Of a stretch of DNA of 12,658 bases, positions 1-7,213 are shown piece after piece. The translations under genes and the position numbers were made by a program. The number at the start of each line of letters is the position of its first letter. The stretch's first letter is position 1. The DNA is from Propionibacteriaceae bacterium (lineage in GTDB: Bacteria > Actinomycetota > Actinomycetes > Propionibacteriales > Propionibacteriaceae). A model generated the notes under the pieces. The model was given only the letters and a program-made list of their open reading frames with translations, had not been told where the DNA came from and searched no databases. The DNA lies in the NCBI GenBank assembly GCA_003153855.1, contig PMBM01000187.1, forward strand, positions 12,958-25,615, in the 5' to 3' direction.

Positions 1-2
1 TG

Positions 3-1472
3 GTCGCCGTGAAGGACGGCACCCTCCCGGAGTCGGTCCTCGACGAGCGCGTACGGGCGGTGCTGCGGCTGGCCACCCAAGGCGCGCATGTCCTCGACCT
101 CGACGAGTCGTACGACGCGGACGCCCACCATGCCCTCGCACGTCGCGTCGCCGGCGAGTCGGCTGTGCTGCTCACGAACGACGGCCTGCTCCCGATCGCG
201 CCCGGTACGAAGGTCGCGGTCATCGGCGAGTTCGCCCGTACGCCCCGCTACCAGGGCGCCGGCTCGTCCCAGGTGAACCCGACGCGTGTCCTCGCGCCGC
301 TCGAGGCGCTCAGCGAGGTGTTCCAGACGACCTTCGCCCCCGCCTACACGGTCGACTCGTACGAACGAGACGACGCGCTCGTCGCGGAGGCCGTCGCGGC
401 CGCCCGAACGGCCGACACGGTCGTCATGCTCATCGGCCTGCCCGGCCCCGAGGAGTCCGAGGGCTTCGACCGTACGCACATGAACCTTCCGGCGAACCAG
501 CTCGCAGCGCTGGCCGCAGTGGCGAAGGCCAACCCCAAGGTCGCCGTGGTGCTCGTCAACGGCTCCTCGGTGGTGCTCGGCGACGTCGCGCCGCACGCGT
601 CGGCCATCCTCGAAGCCTGGCTCGGCGGTCAGGCCGGTGGCGGCGCGATCGCCGACATCCTGTCGGGCGCCGTCAACCCGTCCGGCCGTCTCGCGGAGAC
701 GCTCCCTCACCGCCTCGAGGACAGCTCCTCGTACCTCAACTTTCCCGGCGGCTGGCAGAAGGTCCTGTACGGCGAGGACGTGTTCGTCGGCTACCGGGGC
801 TACGACGCGAGCCACACCGACGTCGCGTTCCCGTTCGGCTACGGCCTGTCCTACACCTCCTTCGCACTGTCCGATCTCGAGGTGGCCACCAGCGGCTCCG
901 TCGCCACGAACGACCTTGCGGCTGCGGTGTCCGTCACCGTCACCAACACCGGCAGGACAGCCGGCAGCCACGTCGTCCAGGTGTACGTGTCCGACCCTGT
1001 CGCCTCTCTTCCCCGGCCGCCCCGCGAGCTCAAGGGCTTCACGAAGGTCGCGCTCGACGCCGGCGCATCGAAGCGCGTCAGCATCGACCTCGACCAGCGC
1101 GCGTTCTCGTTCTGGCTGGAGTCGCTGCACCGGTGGGTGGTGGAAGCCGGCGACTTCGTCGTCGCCGTCGGACACGACTCCCGCGACCTGCCGCTCACCC
1201 GGACCATCACGGTGGACGCCCCGCCTGTCGCGGCGCCGCTGACCGAGTGGTCGACCTACCAGGAGTGGATCGCCGATGACGAGGGTCGCGCGCTGCTCGA
1301 CGAGGCGGCCGCTGCCGGCCAGCCGGACCTCAGGGCGTACGGCGACCTGGTCGAGGTGATCGGCAACTTCCCGCTCATGTCGCTCACGACGTTCGTCGGC
1401 ATGTCACCTGATCACGACACGGTCAAGCAGATGGCCGCCACCTGGGCCGAGCACCACGGAGCCACCACATGA
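3..1472 (+). CDS. GH3 beta-glucosidase-like glycoside hydrolase, 5'-truncated by window edge
   Basis: This is the C-terminal part of a family 3 glycoside hydrolase, which would release sugars from beta-linked glycosides. The frame is open to the first base, and the first residues (AVKDGTLPESVLDERVR) are the usual end of the GH3 N-terminal barrel. The true start and the nucleophile Asp therefore lie upstream, and the GTG at 9 is only an internal codon. Counting from that codon, the GH3 C-terminal domain spans about 45-280, with the acid/base loop ESEGFDR at 149-155 (Glu151 is the likely acid/base). A fibronectin-III-like domain covers about 305-400, including a PRPPRELKGF stretch. An acidic tail of about 80 residues with no domain I recognise follows. 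The stop overlaps the next start (ATGA), so the two genes are translationally coupled. I see no signal peptide in the visible part. Substrate specificity cannot be read from this fragment. Confidence 0.93.
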   Translation, partial: VAVKDGTLPESVLDERVRAVLRLATQGAHVLDLDESYDADAHHALARRVAGESAVLLTNDGLLPIAPGTKVAVIGEFARTPRYQGAGSSQVNPTRVLAPLEALSEVFQTTFAPAYTVDSYERDDALVAEAVAAARTADTVVMLIGLPGPEESEGFDRTHMNLPANQLAALAAVAKANPKVAVVLVNGSSVVLGDVAPHASAILEAWLGGQAGGGAIADILSGAVNPSGRLAETLPHRLEDSSSYLNFPGGWQKVLYGEDVFVGYRGYDASHTDVAFPFGYGLSYTSFALSDLEVATSGSVATNDLAAAVSVTVTNTGRTAGSHVVQVYVSDPVASLPRPPRELKGFTKVALDAGASKRVSIDLDQRAFSFWLESLHRWVVEAGDFVVAVGHDSRDLPLTRTITVDAPPVAAPLTEWSTYQEWIADDEGRALLDEAAAAGQPDLRAYGDLVEVIGNFPLMSLTTFVGMSPDHDTVKQMAATWAEHHGATT

Positions 1473-2041
1473 ACCCTCTCGCGACGGTCGTCGCCATGCT
1501 CGTCACCCCCGTAGGCATCGCGCTGCGGGGACGACGGGCCGGCAGCGAGCACAGTGTCGCCCGACGGTCCGAGCTCGCTCGCACGGAGTGGTCCGCGATC
1601 ACGCTGACGAGCACCTCGTTCCGTCCTGACGGCGAGATCCCCTTGCGCCACGCCGGCCGCTGGTTCGGCGACAACATCTCGCCGCAGCTGGCCTGGACCC
1701 GCCCACCGGTACGCACCAAGGCCCTGCTCATCGTGGCCGAGGACATCGACGCCCCGAGCAAGGACCCGATCATCCACGTCGCCGCGTTGCTCGACCCCAC
1801 GCTACGGACGGTGTCGGAGAACGAGCTCAACCGACGGAAGACCGCGCCCGGTGTGAAGCTGCTGGACGCACGCGGCTACCAGGGCCCGCGCGCGCTCCCC
1901 GGCCACGGCGACCATCACTACGTGTTCCACCTCTTCGCGCTCGACAAGGTCCCGTCGGGCGAGACGCTGTCGCGAGCGATCGAGTCGGCGTCCGGTCACG
2001 TGATCGCGCACGGCGAGCTGACCGGTACGTTCCGAGGCTGA
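1469..2041 (+). CDS. YbhB/YbcL-type PEBP (Raf kinase inhibitor-like) protein
   Basis: This 190-aa protein belongs to the phosphatidylethanolamine-binding protein fold, YbhB/YbcL bacterial branch. Visible signatures are SFRPDGEIPLRH followed by GDNISPQLAW, the ligand-pocket motif AEDIDAPSKDP (the family's DPDAP), IIHVAALLDP, and GYQGPRALPGHGDHHYVFHLFAL-like C-terminal residues. The core matches the family's usual length of about 150-160 residues. An extra N-terminal piece of about 35 residues begins with a hydrophobic run (PLATVVAMLVTPVGIAL) followed by basic residues, and could be a membrane anchor. The ATG overlaps the stop of the GH3 gene, which fixes the start by coupling. Bacterial PEBPs have no settled biochemical role, so the link to glycoside breakdown rests on context only. 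Confidence 0.9.
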   Translation: MNPLATVVAMLVTPVGIALRGRRAGSEHSVARRSELARTEWSAITLTSTSFRPDGEIPLRHAGRWFGDNISPQLAWTRPPVRTKALLIVAEDIDAPSKDPIIHVAALLDPTLRTVSENELNRRKTAPGVKLLDARGYQGPRALPGHGDHHYVFHLFALDKVPSGETLSRAIESASGHVIAHGELTGTFRG

Positions 2042-2065
2042 CTCACTCCACCGACAGCGCCGAGC

Positions 2066-3346
2066 TCACTCCGCCAACGGCAGCGAGACCGCCACGGTGG
2101 CGCCGGGGAGCCCGGGCGGGCTCGTACGGAAGGTGCCGCCGAAACCCCGGACGAGCTTCTCGACGATCTCCAGACCCACACCGGTACGACCGACCACCTC
2201 GCGTCCCTGCGACGAGCCCTCTTGGAACCCGGGGCCCTGGTCCGCGATGACGAGTACGGCGCCGTCGCCGCTCTTCGACAACGTGACGCCGAAAGCCACA
2301 CCCTCGGCCGTATGGGCGAACACGTTGTCGATGCAGATGTCGATGAGGTCCACGAGGTCGCTCGCCGGCATCTGGACGCGTACGGGCTCCACGGGCAGCT
2401 CCTCGTGGAACGGGCGGTTCTGGTCCTCCGCGAGAGCGCTCCAGAACGCGACCCGCTCGCGGACGACCTGCGTGGCGTCGCAGTTGACGACAAGGTCGTC
2501 CCGGACGCCGCGCCGGGCTTCCTTGACGATCGTGTCCACGGCGCGCTGCACCTCGGTGAGGTGGTCGCTGAGGCGCGCGGACAGCTCAGGGTCCGGAACG
2601 GCCTCGGCGTCGAGCCTGAGCGCGGTGATGGGCGTACGGAGGCGATGGGCCATCTCGCCGATCGCCGCCCGTTCGGCCGCGAGGAGCTCCGTGATGCGGT
2701 CGGCCAGTCCGTTGAGCGCTTCGGCGAGCTCTCGGGTCTCGGCGGCGCCGGCCGGCTCGGCCCGGGCGTTGAGGTTCCCGCTGCGGAGCTGGTGCGCGAC
2801 CGAGGCGACCTCTCGCAGGGGGCCACTGATGCGTCGCACCACCATCGAGGCGGCGATCACCGAGATCAGTGTCAGACCGACACCGATGGCCACGGCGGTG
2901 AGCCAGGCCTCCCAGACCCCTTGCGTGAGAACGGCCCGACTGACCTTGGCGACCACGACGTACGTGCCGCTGCCCTCGACGACCACAGACCGTACGACGA
3001 CGCCACCCGAGGGGAGGTTCGCATCTTCGAACGGCGGGCCGGTCCGTCCGCGGACCACGACAGGGTCGTTGACGTCGATCGGCGACCCGTACACGTGGTC
3101 GTCCGGCGTGACGACGCTGGTGGCGCTGCGAGAGGTGCGGCTGTCGAGGCCGGCGATGAGGTCGGGCAGGCGAGGATCACTGTGGAGGCTCGTGATGAGC
3201 AGCTCGGCCCCCTGGGCCTCCTGCTCGGCAGAGCCCATGGCCCCGACCCGGGCGAAGCTCTGGATGAGAAGTGCCAGCGGGATGACGAACGCGAGGACCA
3301 CCACGGACGTGGTGGCGGCAACAAGCCAGACGATCTGTCGTCTCAC
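2066..3346 (-). CDS. Sensor histidine kinase
   Basis: This is a 426-aa membrane sensor kinase that autophosphorylates on His and passes the phosphate to the adjacent regulator. TM1 is at about 5-30. An extracytoplasmic sensor of about 110 residues (35-145) resembles no named domain I know. TM2 is at about 148-170, with HAMP at about 171-220. The H-box EMAHRLRTPITAL places the phospho-accepting His at 234. The ATPase domain has the N-box around Asn341 (DICIDN), the G1 box VIADQGPGF (366-374) and the G2 box GRTGVGLEI (386-394), so all catalytic elements look intact. The GTG start overlaps the stop of the response regulator gene (GTGA), so the two are co-translated. Its 3' end faces the PEBP gene with a gap of about 24 bp. 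The stimulus is unknown. Confidence 0.95.
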   Translation of the reverse strand: MRRQIVWLVAATTSVVVLAFVIPLALLIQSFARVGAMGSAEQEAQGAELLITSLHSDPRLPDLIAGLDSRTSRSATSVVTPDDHVYGSPIDVNDPVVVRGRTGPPFEDANLPSGGVVVRSVVVEGSGTYVVVAKVSRAVLTQGVWEAWLTAVAIGVGLTLISVIAASMVVRRISGPLREVASVAHQLRSGNLNARAEPAGAAETRELAEALNGLADRITELLAAERAAIGEMAHRLRTPITALRLDAEAVPDPELSARLSDHLTEVQRAVDTIVKEARRGVRDDLVVNCDATQVVRERVAFWSALAEDQNRPFHEELPVEPVRVQMPASDLVDLIDICIDNVFAHTAEGVAFGVTLSKSGDGAVLVIADQGPGFQEGSSQGREVVGRTGVGLEIVEKLVRGFGGTFRTSPPGLPGATVAVSLPLAE

Positions 3347-4032
3347 TCGTCACCAGGATCCGCCAGCCGAACACCCACCCCTCGAACGCTGTGCAGATAT
3401 TTCGGCTCTGCAGCCGTCTCACCGAGCTTGCGCCGCAGCCAGGACAGATGCACGTCGACGGTACGTTCCGCGCCCCCGTACGGCTGCTGCCAGACCTCGG
3501 CGAGCAGCTCGCGCTTCGTGACGACCTCACCGGCACGGGAGGCGAGGAGGAACAGCAGGTCGAACTCCTTGCGCGAGAGCTCGAGACGGTCGCCGTCCAG
3601 CGACGCCGACCGGGAGCGAGGGTCGATGGACAGCCCGGCGACGACGACAGGGCCGTCGCCACCGGCGGGGCGGCTCACCCGGCGGAGGACGGCGCGGATC
3701 CGCGCCTGCACCTGCTCGGTGCCGAAGGGCTTGACGACGTAGTCGTCCGCGCCGGCGTCCAGGGCCTTGACGACCGTACGGTCATCGTCCTGGGCGGTGA
3801 CGACGATCACGGGGACGTCGCTCACACCGCGCAGCATGCCCAGCATGCGCAGGCCGTCGACGTCAGGGAGGCCCAGATCAAGCAGGACCACATCGGGTTG
3901 TTCGGAGAGTACGAGGCGTAGCCCGGTCATCCCATCCGGGGCCACGGCCACCGCGTCTCCCTGGTCCTCGAGGGACCGTCGGAGCGCACGACGGATCGCT
4001 GCGTCGTCCTCTACGAGGAGGATCCGTGTCAT
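3343..4032 (-). CDS. OmpR/PhoB-family response regulator
   Basis: This is a 229-aa DNA-binding response regulator. The receiver domain spans 1-120, with the acidic pocket Asp9/Asp10, phospho-acceptor Asp52 (VVLLDLGLPDVDG), Thr79 and Lys101 (VVKPFG). The C-terminal winged helix covers about 130-225, with LELSRKEFDLL, a recognition helix around TVDVHLSWLRRKLG, and a YLHSVRGVGVRL wing. The frame is open upstream to 4113, but the ATG at 4032 begins exactly at the conserved MTRILLVEDD, so the upstream extension is rejected. A TAGGGT -10 element ends seven bases before this ATG, which suggests a leaderless mRNA. It is first in an operon with the kinase. Its target genes are unknown; the divergent secreted protein is the obvious candidate. 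Confidence 0.95.
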   Translation of the reverse strand: MTRILLVEDDAAIRRALRRSLEDQGDAVAVAPDGMTGLRLVLSEQPDVVLLDLGLPDVDGLRMLGMLRGVSDVPVIVVTAQDDDRTVVKALDAGADDYVVKPFGTEQVQARIRAVLRRVSRPAGGDGPVVVAGLSIDPRSRSASLDGDRLELSRKEFDLLFLLASRAGEVVTKRELLAEVWQQPYGGAERTVDVHLSWLRRKLGETAAEPKYLHSVRGVGVRLADPGDE

Positions 4033-4039
4033 ACGAAGA

Positions 4040-4067
4040 ACCCTAGTGGGATCGAATGAAGCCGCAA
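4040..4067 (-). promoter_or_regulatory. Promoter of the response regulator-kinase operon (leaderless)
   Basis: On the minus strand, TTGCGG (4067-4062) and TAGGGT (4045-4040) are separated by 16 bp. Both fit a housekeeping sigma-70-type promoter of actinobacteria. The A of the ATG lies eight bases after the -10 box, which is where transcription should start, so the mRNA is probably leaderless. The only purine-rich stretch upstream of the start (AGGG) is part of the -10 itself. The prediction is from pattern alone. Confidence 0.55.
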
Positions 4068-4103
4068 AGCCACCCCGATGTCCCAGAATGCGGGATTCTG
4101 ACC

Positions 4104-4109
4104 TAGTGT
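4104..4109 (+). promoter_or_regulatory. Candidate -10 element of the secreted-protein gene (leaderless)
   Basis: TAGTGT lies eight bases before the GTG at 4118, mirroring the TAGGGT/ATG arrangement of the divergent regulator gene. No ribosome-binding site precedes any candidate start here, which agrees with leaderless initiation at 4118. I do not see a convincing -35 hexamer at 16-18 bp, so activation by a bound regulator is possible. Confidence 0.35.
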
Positions 4110-4117
4110 TCATTCCT

Positions 4118-4846
4118 GTGAGGGGTTCTCAGGTTGCTGGAATAGCGGTCGGCTGGCTTGCCGTCGCGCTGTCGATGGCAGCCATCGGCTCCGCTTCCGT
4201 CGCCCGGCTGGGTGGCGACGTGGCCGAGCCGCGGGCCCAGATCACCGTCGCAAGGTCAATCAACACAGGGAACTCGGACGCATCGCCGGCTCCCGGCCCG
4301 GATACCTCGATGGTGATCGCCGCACTGACGCAGCCAGGATTTCGTACCGTTTCAGTCGCTCAGCCCGCGAAGCCCGTGACATCGGCCCGCTCCACCGCTG
4401 CACCAGTCAGGTCCAAGGCGTCCTCAGCAACGCCTCAGCCAACGCTGGCCGTCACCGTGGCTCCGGTCGTCACCGTCCCGGACGTCATCGTGGTCGGGAG
4501 CGAGCCATCGCCCAGCACGACGCCCGTCACGCCCACGCCCACGAAGACGAAGCCCGGCAAGGACCACTCCACCAAGCATCCATCGGCCGGCCAGACGACC
4601 GGCACGTCCGGGAACCCGGTTGTCGCAGCCGCCTCGGTCGCCACCTGGCGCCAGGCACAGGGCGTCATCCGGGCGGCCTGCGAAGGGACCACGCTCGCGT
4701 CCGTGCAGCTGAAGCCCGGCGAGGGCTACGAGGCCACCGAGCGTACGTCCCCGATCCGCGGCGCGATCACGTTCGACGGCCCTCGGAAGCTGTCGGTCCG
4801 GGTCAGCTGCACGGAGGGCACGCCGTCCTTCGAGATCCTGCACTGA
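4118..4846 (+). CDS. Membrane-anchored or secreted Ser/Thr/Pro-rich protein of unknown function
   Basis: This 242-aa protein was not recognised. The N-terminus VRGSQVAGIAVGWLAVALS followed by MAAIGSASVA is a signal peptide or single membrane helix (about residues 3-30). There is no lipobox Cys. Residues about 85-175 form a low-complexity Pro/Thr/Ser/Val linker with a Lys-rich patch (TPTKTKPGKDHSTKHP), typical of wall-spanning regions. A compact C-terminal domain of about 70 residues carries two Cys that could form a disulphide (AACEGT and RVSCTEG). In-frame alternatives are the ATG at 4088 and the GTG at 4106. I prefer the GTG at 4118 because it gives a clean signal peptide and sits eight bases after a TAGTGT box. 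It is divergent from the two-component operon with a gap of about 85 bp, so it may be a target or an accessory of that system. This is inference. Confidence 0.75.
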   Translation: MRGSQVAGIAVGWLAVALSMAAIGSASVARLGGDVAEPRAQITVARSINTGNSDASPAPGPDTSMVIAALTQPGFRTVSVAQPAKPVTSARSTAAPVRSKASSATPQPTLAVTVAPVVTVPDVIVVGSEPSPSTTPVTPTPTKTKPGKDHSTKHPSAGQTTGTSGNPVVAAASVATWRQAQGVIRAACEGTTLASVQLKPGEGYEATERTSPIRGAITFDGPRKLSVRVSCTEGTPSFEILH

Positions 4847-4908
4847 GGCGTCCGCCGACCTCCCCGTAGACTCGCCGAGGTCCATCCCCCGCATCGTCAG
4901 GACTAGGC

Positions 4909-6705
4909 ATGCGCTTCGTCACCCGGCTCCTCGCGACGGCTCGCGAGCTGTGGCCGAGCTATCTGGCCATCACGATCTGCTCGGCCCTCGGCGCGGGCAC
5001 GGCACTCGTCAGCCCCTTCCTCATCAAGGCGGCCACTGACCGCCTGGTGGCGATCTCCGCTGGAGGACCTCGCGTCATCACTCCTCTGGTGTGGCTGGCG
5101 GTGGGGCTGCTCGTCGTCGAGGCGGCCCGCAGCGTGATCTCCAACGTCGCCGGCTACCTCGGCGACGTGATGTCGGCACGGCTACGGGCGACGCTGTCCA
5201 CGCGGTACTTCAACCACCTGCTGCGGCTTCCCCAGAGCTACCTCGACAACGAGCAGACCGGCACGGTCATCGGCCGGCTCAACCGCTCGATCACCGAGGT
5301 CGCGCAGTTCCTCAACGTCTTCGCGAACAACATGTTCCCGATGATCCTGACGCTCGTCGCTTCGCTCGCAGTCATGACCTACTACTCGTGGCCGATCGCC
5401 GTGCTGGTCGTGCTCATGTACCCGGTGTTCACCTGGCTCACGGCGCTCACCTCGAAGAAGTGGCAGGTCATCGAGAAGGCGAAGAACGCCGAGATCGACG
5501 TCGCGAACGGTCGGTTCGCCGAGGCGGTCACGCAGCTCCGCGTGGTGAAGAGCTTCGTCGCCGAGATCCGCGAGCTGCGTCATTTCAGCAGCCGGTACAC
5601 CACGACGATCGGGCTCACCCGCCAGCAGTCCCGGTTCTGGCACCTCATGGACATCGCCCGCCAGGTCGCGCTCAACGTGATCTTCTTCGCGATCTACGTC
5701 GTGATCTTCATCCAGACGGCGTCCGGCTCGTACACGGTCGGCACGATGGTCCTGCTCGTCCAGATGGTGACGATGGCGCGGCAGCCCGTGACGGGCATGA
5801 GCTACCTCGTCGACACAGCTCAGCGCGCGGTGGCCGGGAGCCGTGACTACTTCGCGGTGATGGCCGAGCCTGTCGAGACCGACGTCCTGCCCGTCCCCGA
5901 CGCGACGCCGTGGGCGGCTGTCGAGGGTGCGCCGGCTGTGTCGTTCCGCAACCTCACGTTCGGCTACGCCGACGGTCCGGCGGTGCTCGACGGCGTCGAC
6001 TTCGACATCGCACCCGGCGAGCGGATCGCGTTCGTCGGCGAGTCCGGCGGCGGCAAGACGACGCTGGTGAGCCTGCTGCTCCGCCTGTACGAACCGCGCG
6101 CTGGCCGGATCCTCATCGACGGGCTCGACATCGCCGATGTCGAGCACGGTGCGGTACGGAACCACGTCGGCGTCGTCTTCCAGGACCCGTCCCTGTTCTC
6201 CGGCACGATCAGGGAGAACATCGCGTACGGGGACCCGAGCCGCGACACCGAGGATGCGATCGCGGATGCGGCCCGGCGCGCACACGTGCTGCCGTTCGTC
6301 GACAGGCTGCCGAAGCGATACGACACGGAGATCGGCGAACGCGGTCTCAAGCTGTCCGGCGGCCAGAAGCAGCGCGTGGCCATCGCGAGGGCGCTGCACA
6401 AGGACGCTCCGATCCTCGTGCTGGACGAGGCGACGAGCTCGCTGGACACGAAGGCGGAGCGGCAGGTACAGGCGGGCCTCGACGAGCTCATGACTGGCCG
6501 TACGACCCTGATCATCGCCCACAGGCTGTCGACGATCTCGACAGTCGACCGGATCGTCACCCTGCGCGACGGCCGCGTCGACGAGATCGGCACGCCGGAC
6601 GAGCTCGCCGTCAGCGGTGGCATCTACAGCGAGCTGCTCGCGCTCCAGGCGTCAGCCTCGAAGGCTGACCGGCGTCGCCTCGCCGCGTACGACATCGCAG
6701 GCTGA
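4909..6705 (+). CDS. ABC exporter half-transporter (fused permease and ATPase)
   Basis: This is a 598-aa type IV (MsbA-like) ABC exporter subunit that would act as a dimer in the membrane. The N-terminal transmembrane domain spans about 1-320, with hydrophobic helices near 15-40, 60-85, 135-160, 160-180, 245-270 and 275-300. The nucleotide-binding domain has Walker A GESGGGKTT (377-385), the Q-loop VFQDPSLF, the signature LSGGQ (482-486), Walker B ILVLDEA (502-508) with the catalytic Glu, the D-loop SSLD, and the H-loop His at 538 (IIAHRLST). All ATPase motifs are intact. AGGA six bases before the ATG is a modest ribosome-binding site. No partner half-transporter is adjacent, so a homodimer is likely. 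The substrate (drug, lipid or peptide) cannot be told from sequence. Confidence 0.95.
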   Translation: MRFVTRLLATARELWPSYLAITICSALGAGTALVSPFLIKAATDRLVAISAGGPRVITPLVWLAVGLLVVEAARSVISNVAGYLGDVMSARLRATLSTRYFNHLLRLPQSYLDNEQTGTVIGRLNRSITEVAQFLNVFANNMFPMILTLVASLAVMTYYSWPIAVLVVLMYPVFTWLTALTSKKWQVIEKAKNAEIDVANGRFAEAVTQLRVVKSFVAEIRELRHFSSRYTTTIGLTRQQSRFWHLMDIARQVALNVIFFAIYVVIFIQTASGSYTVGTMVLLVQMVTMARQPVTGMSYLVDTAQRAVAGSRDYFAVMAEPVETDVLPVPDATPWAAVEGAPAVSFRNLTFGYADGPAVLDGVDFDIAPGERIAFVGESGGGKTTLVSLLLRLYEPRAGRILIDGLDIADVEHGAVRNHVGVVFQDPSLFSGTIRENIAYGDPSRDTEDAIADAARRAHVLPFVDRLPKRYDTEIGERGLKLSGGQKQRVAIARALHKDAPILVLDEATSSLDTKAERQVQAGLDELMTGRTTLIIAHRLSTISTVDRIVTLRDGRVDEIGTPDELAVSGGIYSELLALQASASKADRRRLAAYDIAG

Positions 6706-6739
6706 CGCGTCCGTCGGTCCCGGGTCCCTGGGTGGGGCG

Positions 6740-6837
6740 CTGCCGGTTTCTCAAGGGATGTGGTCAAACCTGCACCTCCCATGGCAAATCTGCCGTGGGA
6801 GGTGCAGAAACGCCTACATCCCTTGGGAAACCGGCAG
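6740..6837. repeat. 98-bp near-perfect inverted repeat (palindromic element) between convergent genes
   Basis: Outer arms 6740-6761 and 6816-6837 pair over 22 bp with one T-G mismatch (a G-U wobble in RNA). Inner arms 6770-6786 and 6791-6807 pair over 17 bp with one G-U wobble and a loop of four bases (AATC). Between the two stems is a symmetric 8x8 internal loop (6762-6769 and 6808-6815). Four related boxes alternate in orientation: GGGATGT (6755), ACCTCCC (6774), GGGAGGT (6797) and ACATCCC (6816). AAA/TTT triplets recur at about 6748, 6767, 6787, 6809 and 6829. There is no T-run after the stem on either strand, so it is not a standard intrinsic terminator, although its place between two converging 3' ends would suit a bidirectional one. 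A REP/MITE-like repeat or structured RNA is equally possible. Confidence 0.9.
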
Positions 6838-6871
6838 TGGCAGCGGGACCGTCGAGCGCCGGCAGAGTCCG

Positions 6872-7195
6872 TCACTCGATGTGGAAGACCTCTTCGAGCT
6901 GTACGAACGACTCGTCGGCGGTCTTGTCGCCGATACCGTTGAAGAGGTGCTGTACGGACGCCTGCCAGCGGGCGTTGACCTCTTCGGCCGCCATGGCCTG
7001 CTGCGCCGCGGTCAGGCCGTCGGGCGTCTCGACGTAGCCGAACAGGGTTCCGTCCTCGGCGATGAACAGGGAGTAGTTGTTCCAGCCCGTACGGTGCAGA
7101 GCCTCCTGCATGTCCGGCCAGACGGCACGATGCCGCTCCTTGTACTCCTCGATGTGCTCCTGGGCTACCCGCGTCACGAATCCGACCCGCTGCAT
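6872..7195 (-). CDS. rhaM: L-rhamnose mutarotase
   Basis: This 107-aa protein is a member of the RhaM (YiiL) family, which interconverts the alpha and beta anomers of L-rhamnose and so feeds its catabolism in the cytoplasm. Tyr18 and His22 in YKERHRAVWPDM fall at the same positions as the active-site residues of the E. coli enzyme. GWNNYSLF, EDGTLFGYVE and the Trp in NARWQ are also family hallmarks. The length is normal (E. coli about 104). An AGGA seven bases before the ATG is a good ribosome-binding site. It follows the alpha/beta-hydrolase-fold gene by 18 bp on the same strand, so the two are probably one operon. No rhamnose isomerase, kinase or transporter lies in the window. Confidence 0.93.
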   Translation of the reverse strand: MQRVGFVTRVAQEHIEEYKERHRAVWPDMQEALHRTGWNNYSLFIAEDGTLFGYVETPDGLTAAQQAMAAEEVNARWQASVQHLFNGIGDKTADESFVQLEEVFHIE

Positions 7196-7213
7196 GTTCT
7201 GGTCCTCTCCGAC

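Noticed and set aside
2222..3742. A 506-residue open frame antisense to the kinase and regulator
   Set aside because: It is the complement-strand shadow common in high-GC DNA. Its Arg/Asp/Val-rich composition fits no family, and the minus-strand genes are unmistakable.
4033..4113. Extension of the response regulator to an upstream start at 4113
   Set aside because: The extra 27 residues precede the conserved receiver-domain start, have no ribosome-binding site, and run through the predicted promoter.
4121..4135. Near-match of AGGGGTTCTCAGGTT here with AGGGGCTCTCAGGTC near 12328
   Set aside because: It is only 15 bases with two mismatches, in unrelated contexts (a signal-peptide coding region and the iolB 3' end). 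Chance is the simplest explanation.
4857..4882. GACCTC/GAGGTC inverted repeat before the ABC gene as a terminator
   Set aside because: It has a six-base stem, a 14-base loop and no T-run, which is too weak to call.
5182..6522. A 446-residue open frame antisense to the ABC transporter
   Set aside because: It has His/Arg/Asp-rich composition typical of a shadow frame, and the plus-strand ABC motifs are complete.
6740..6837. The palindrome as an integron attC site
   Set aside because: The size is in range, but I see no RYYYAAC/GTTRRRY end boxes, no extrahelical bases of the usual kind, and no cassette array or integrase.
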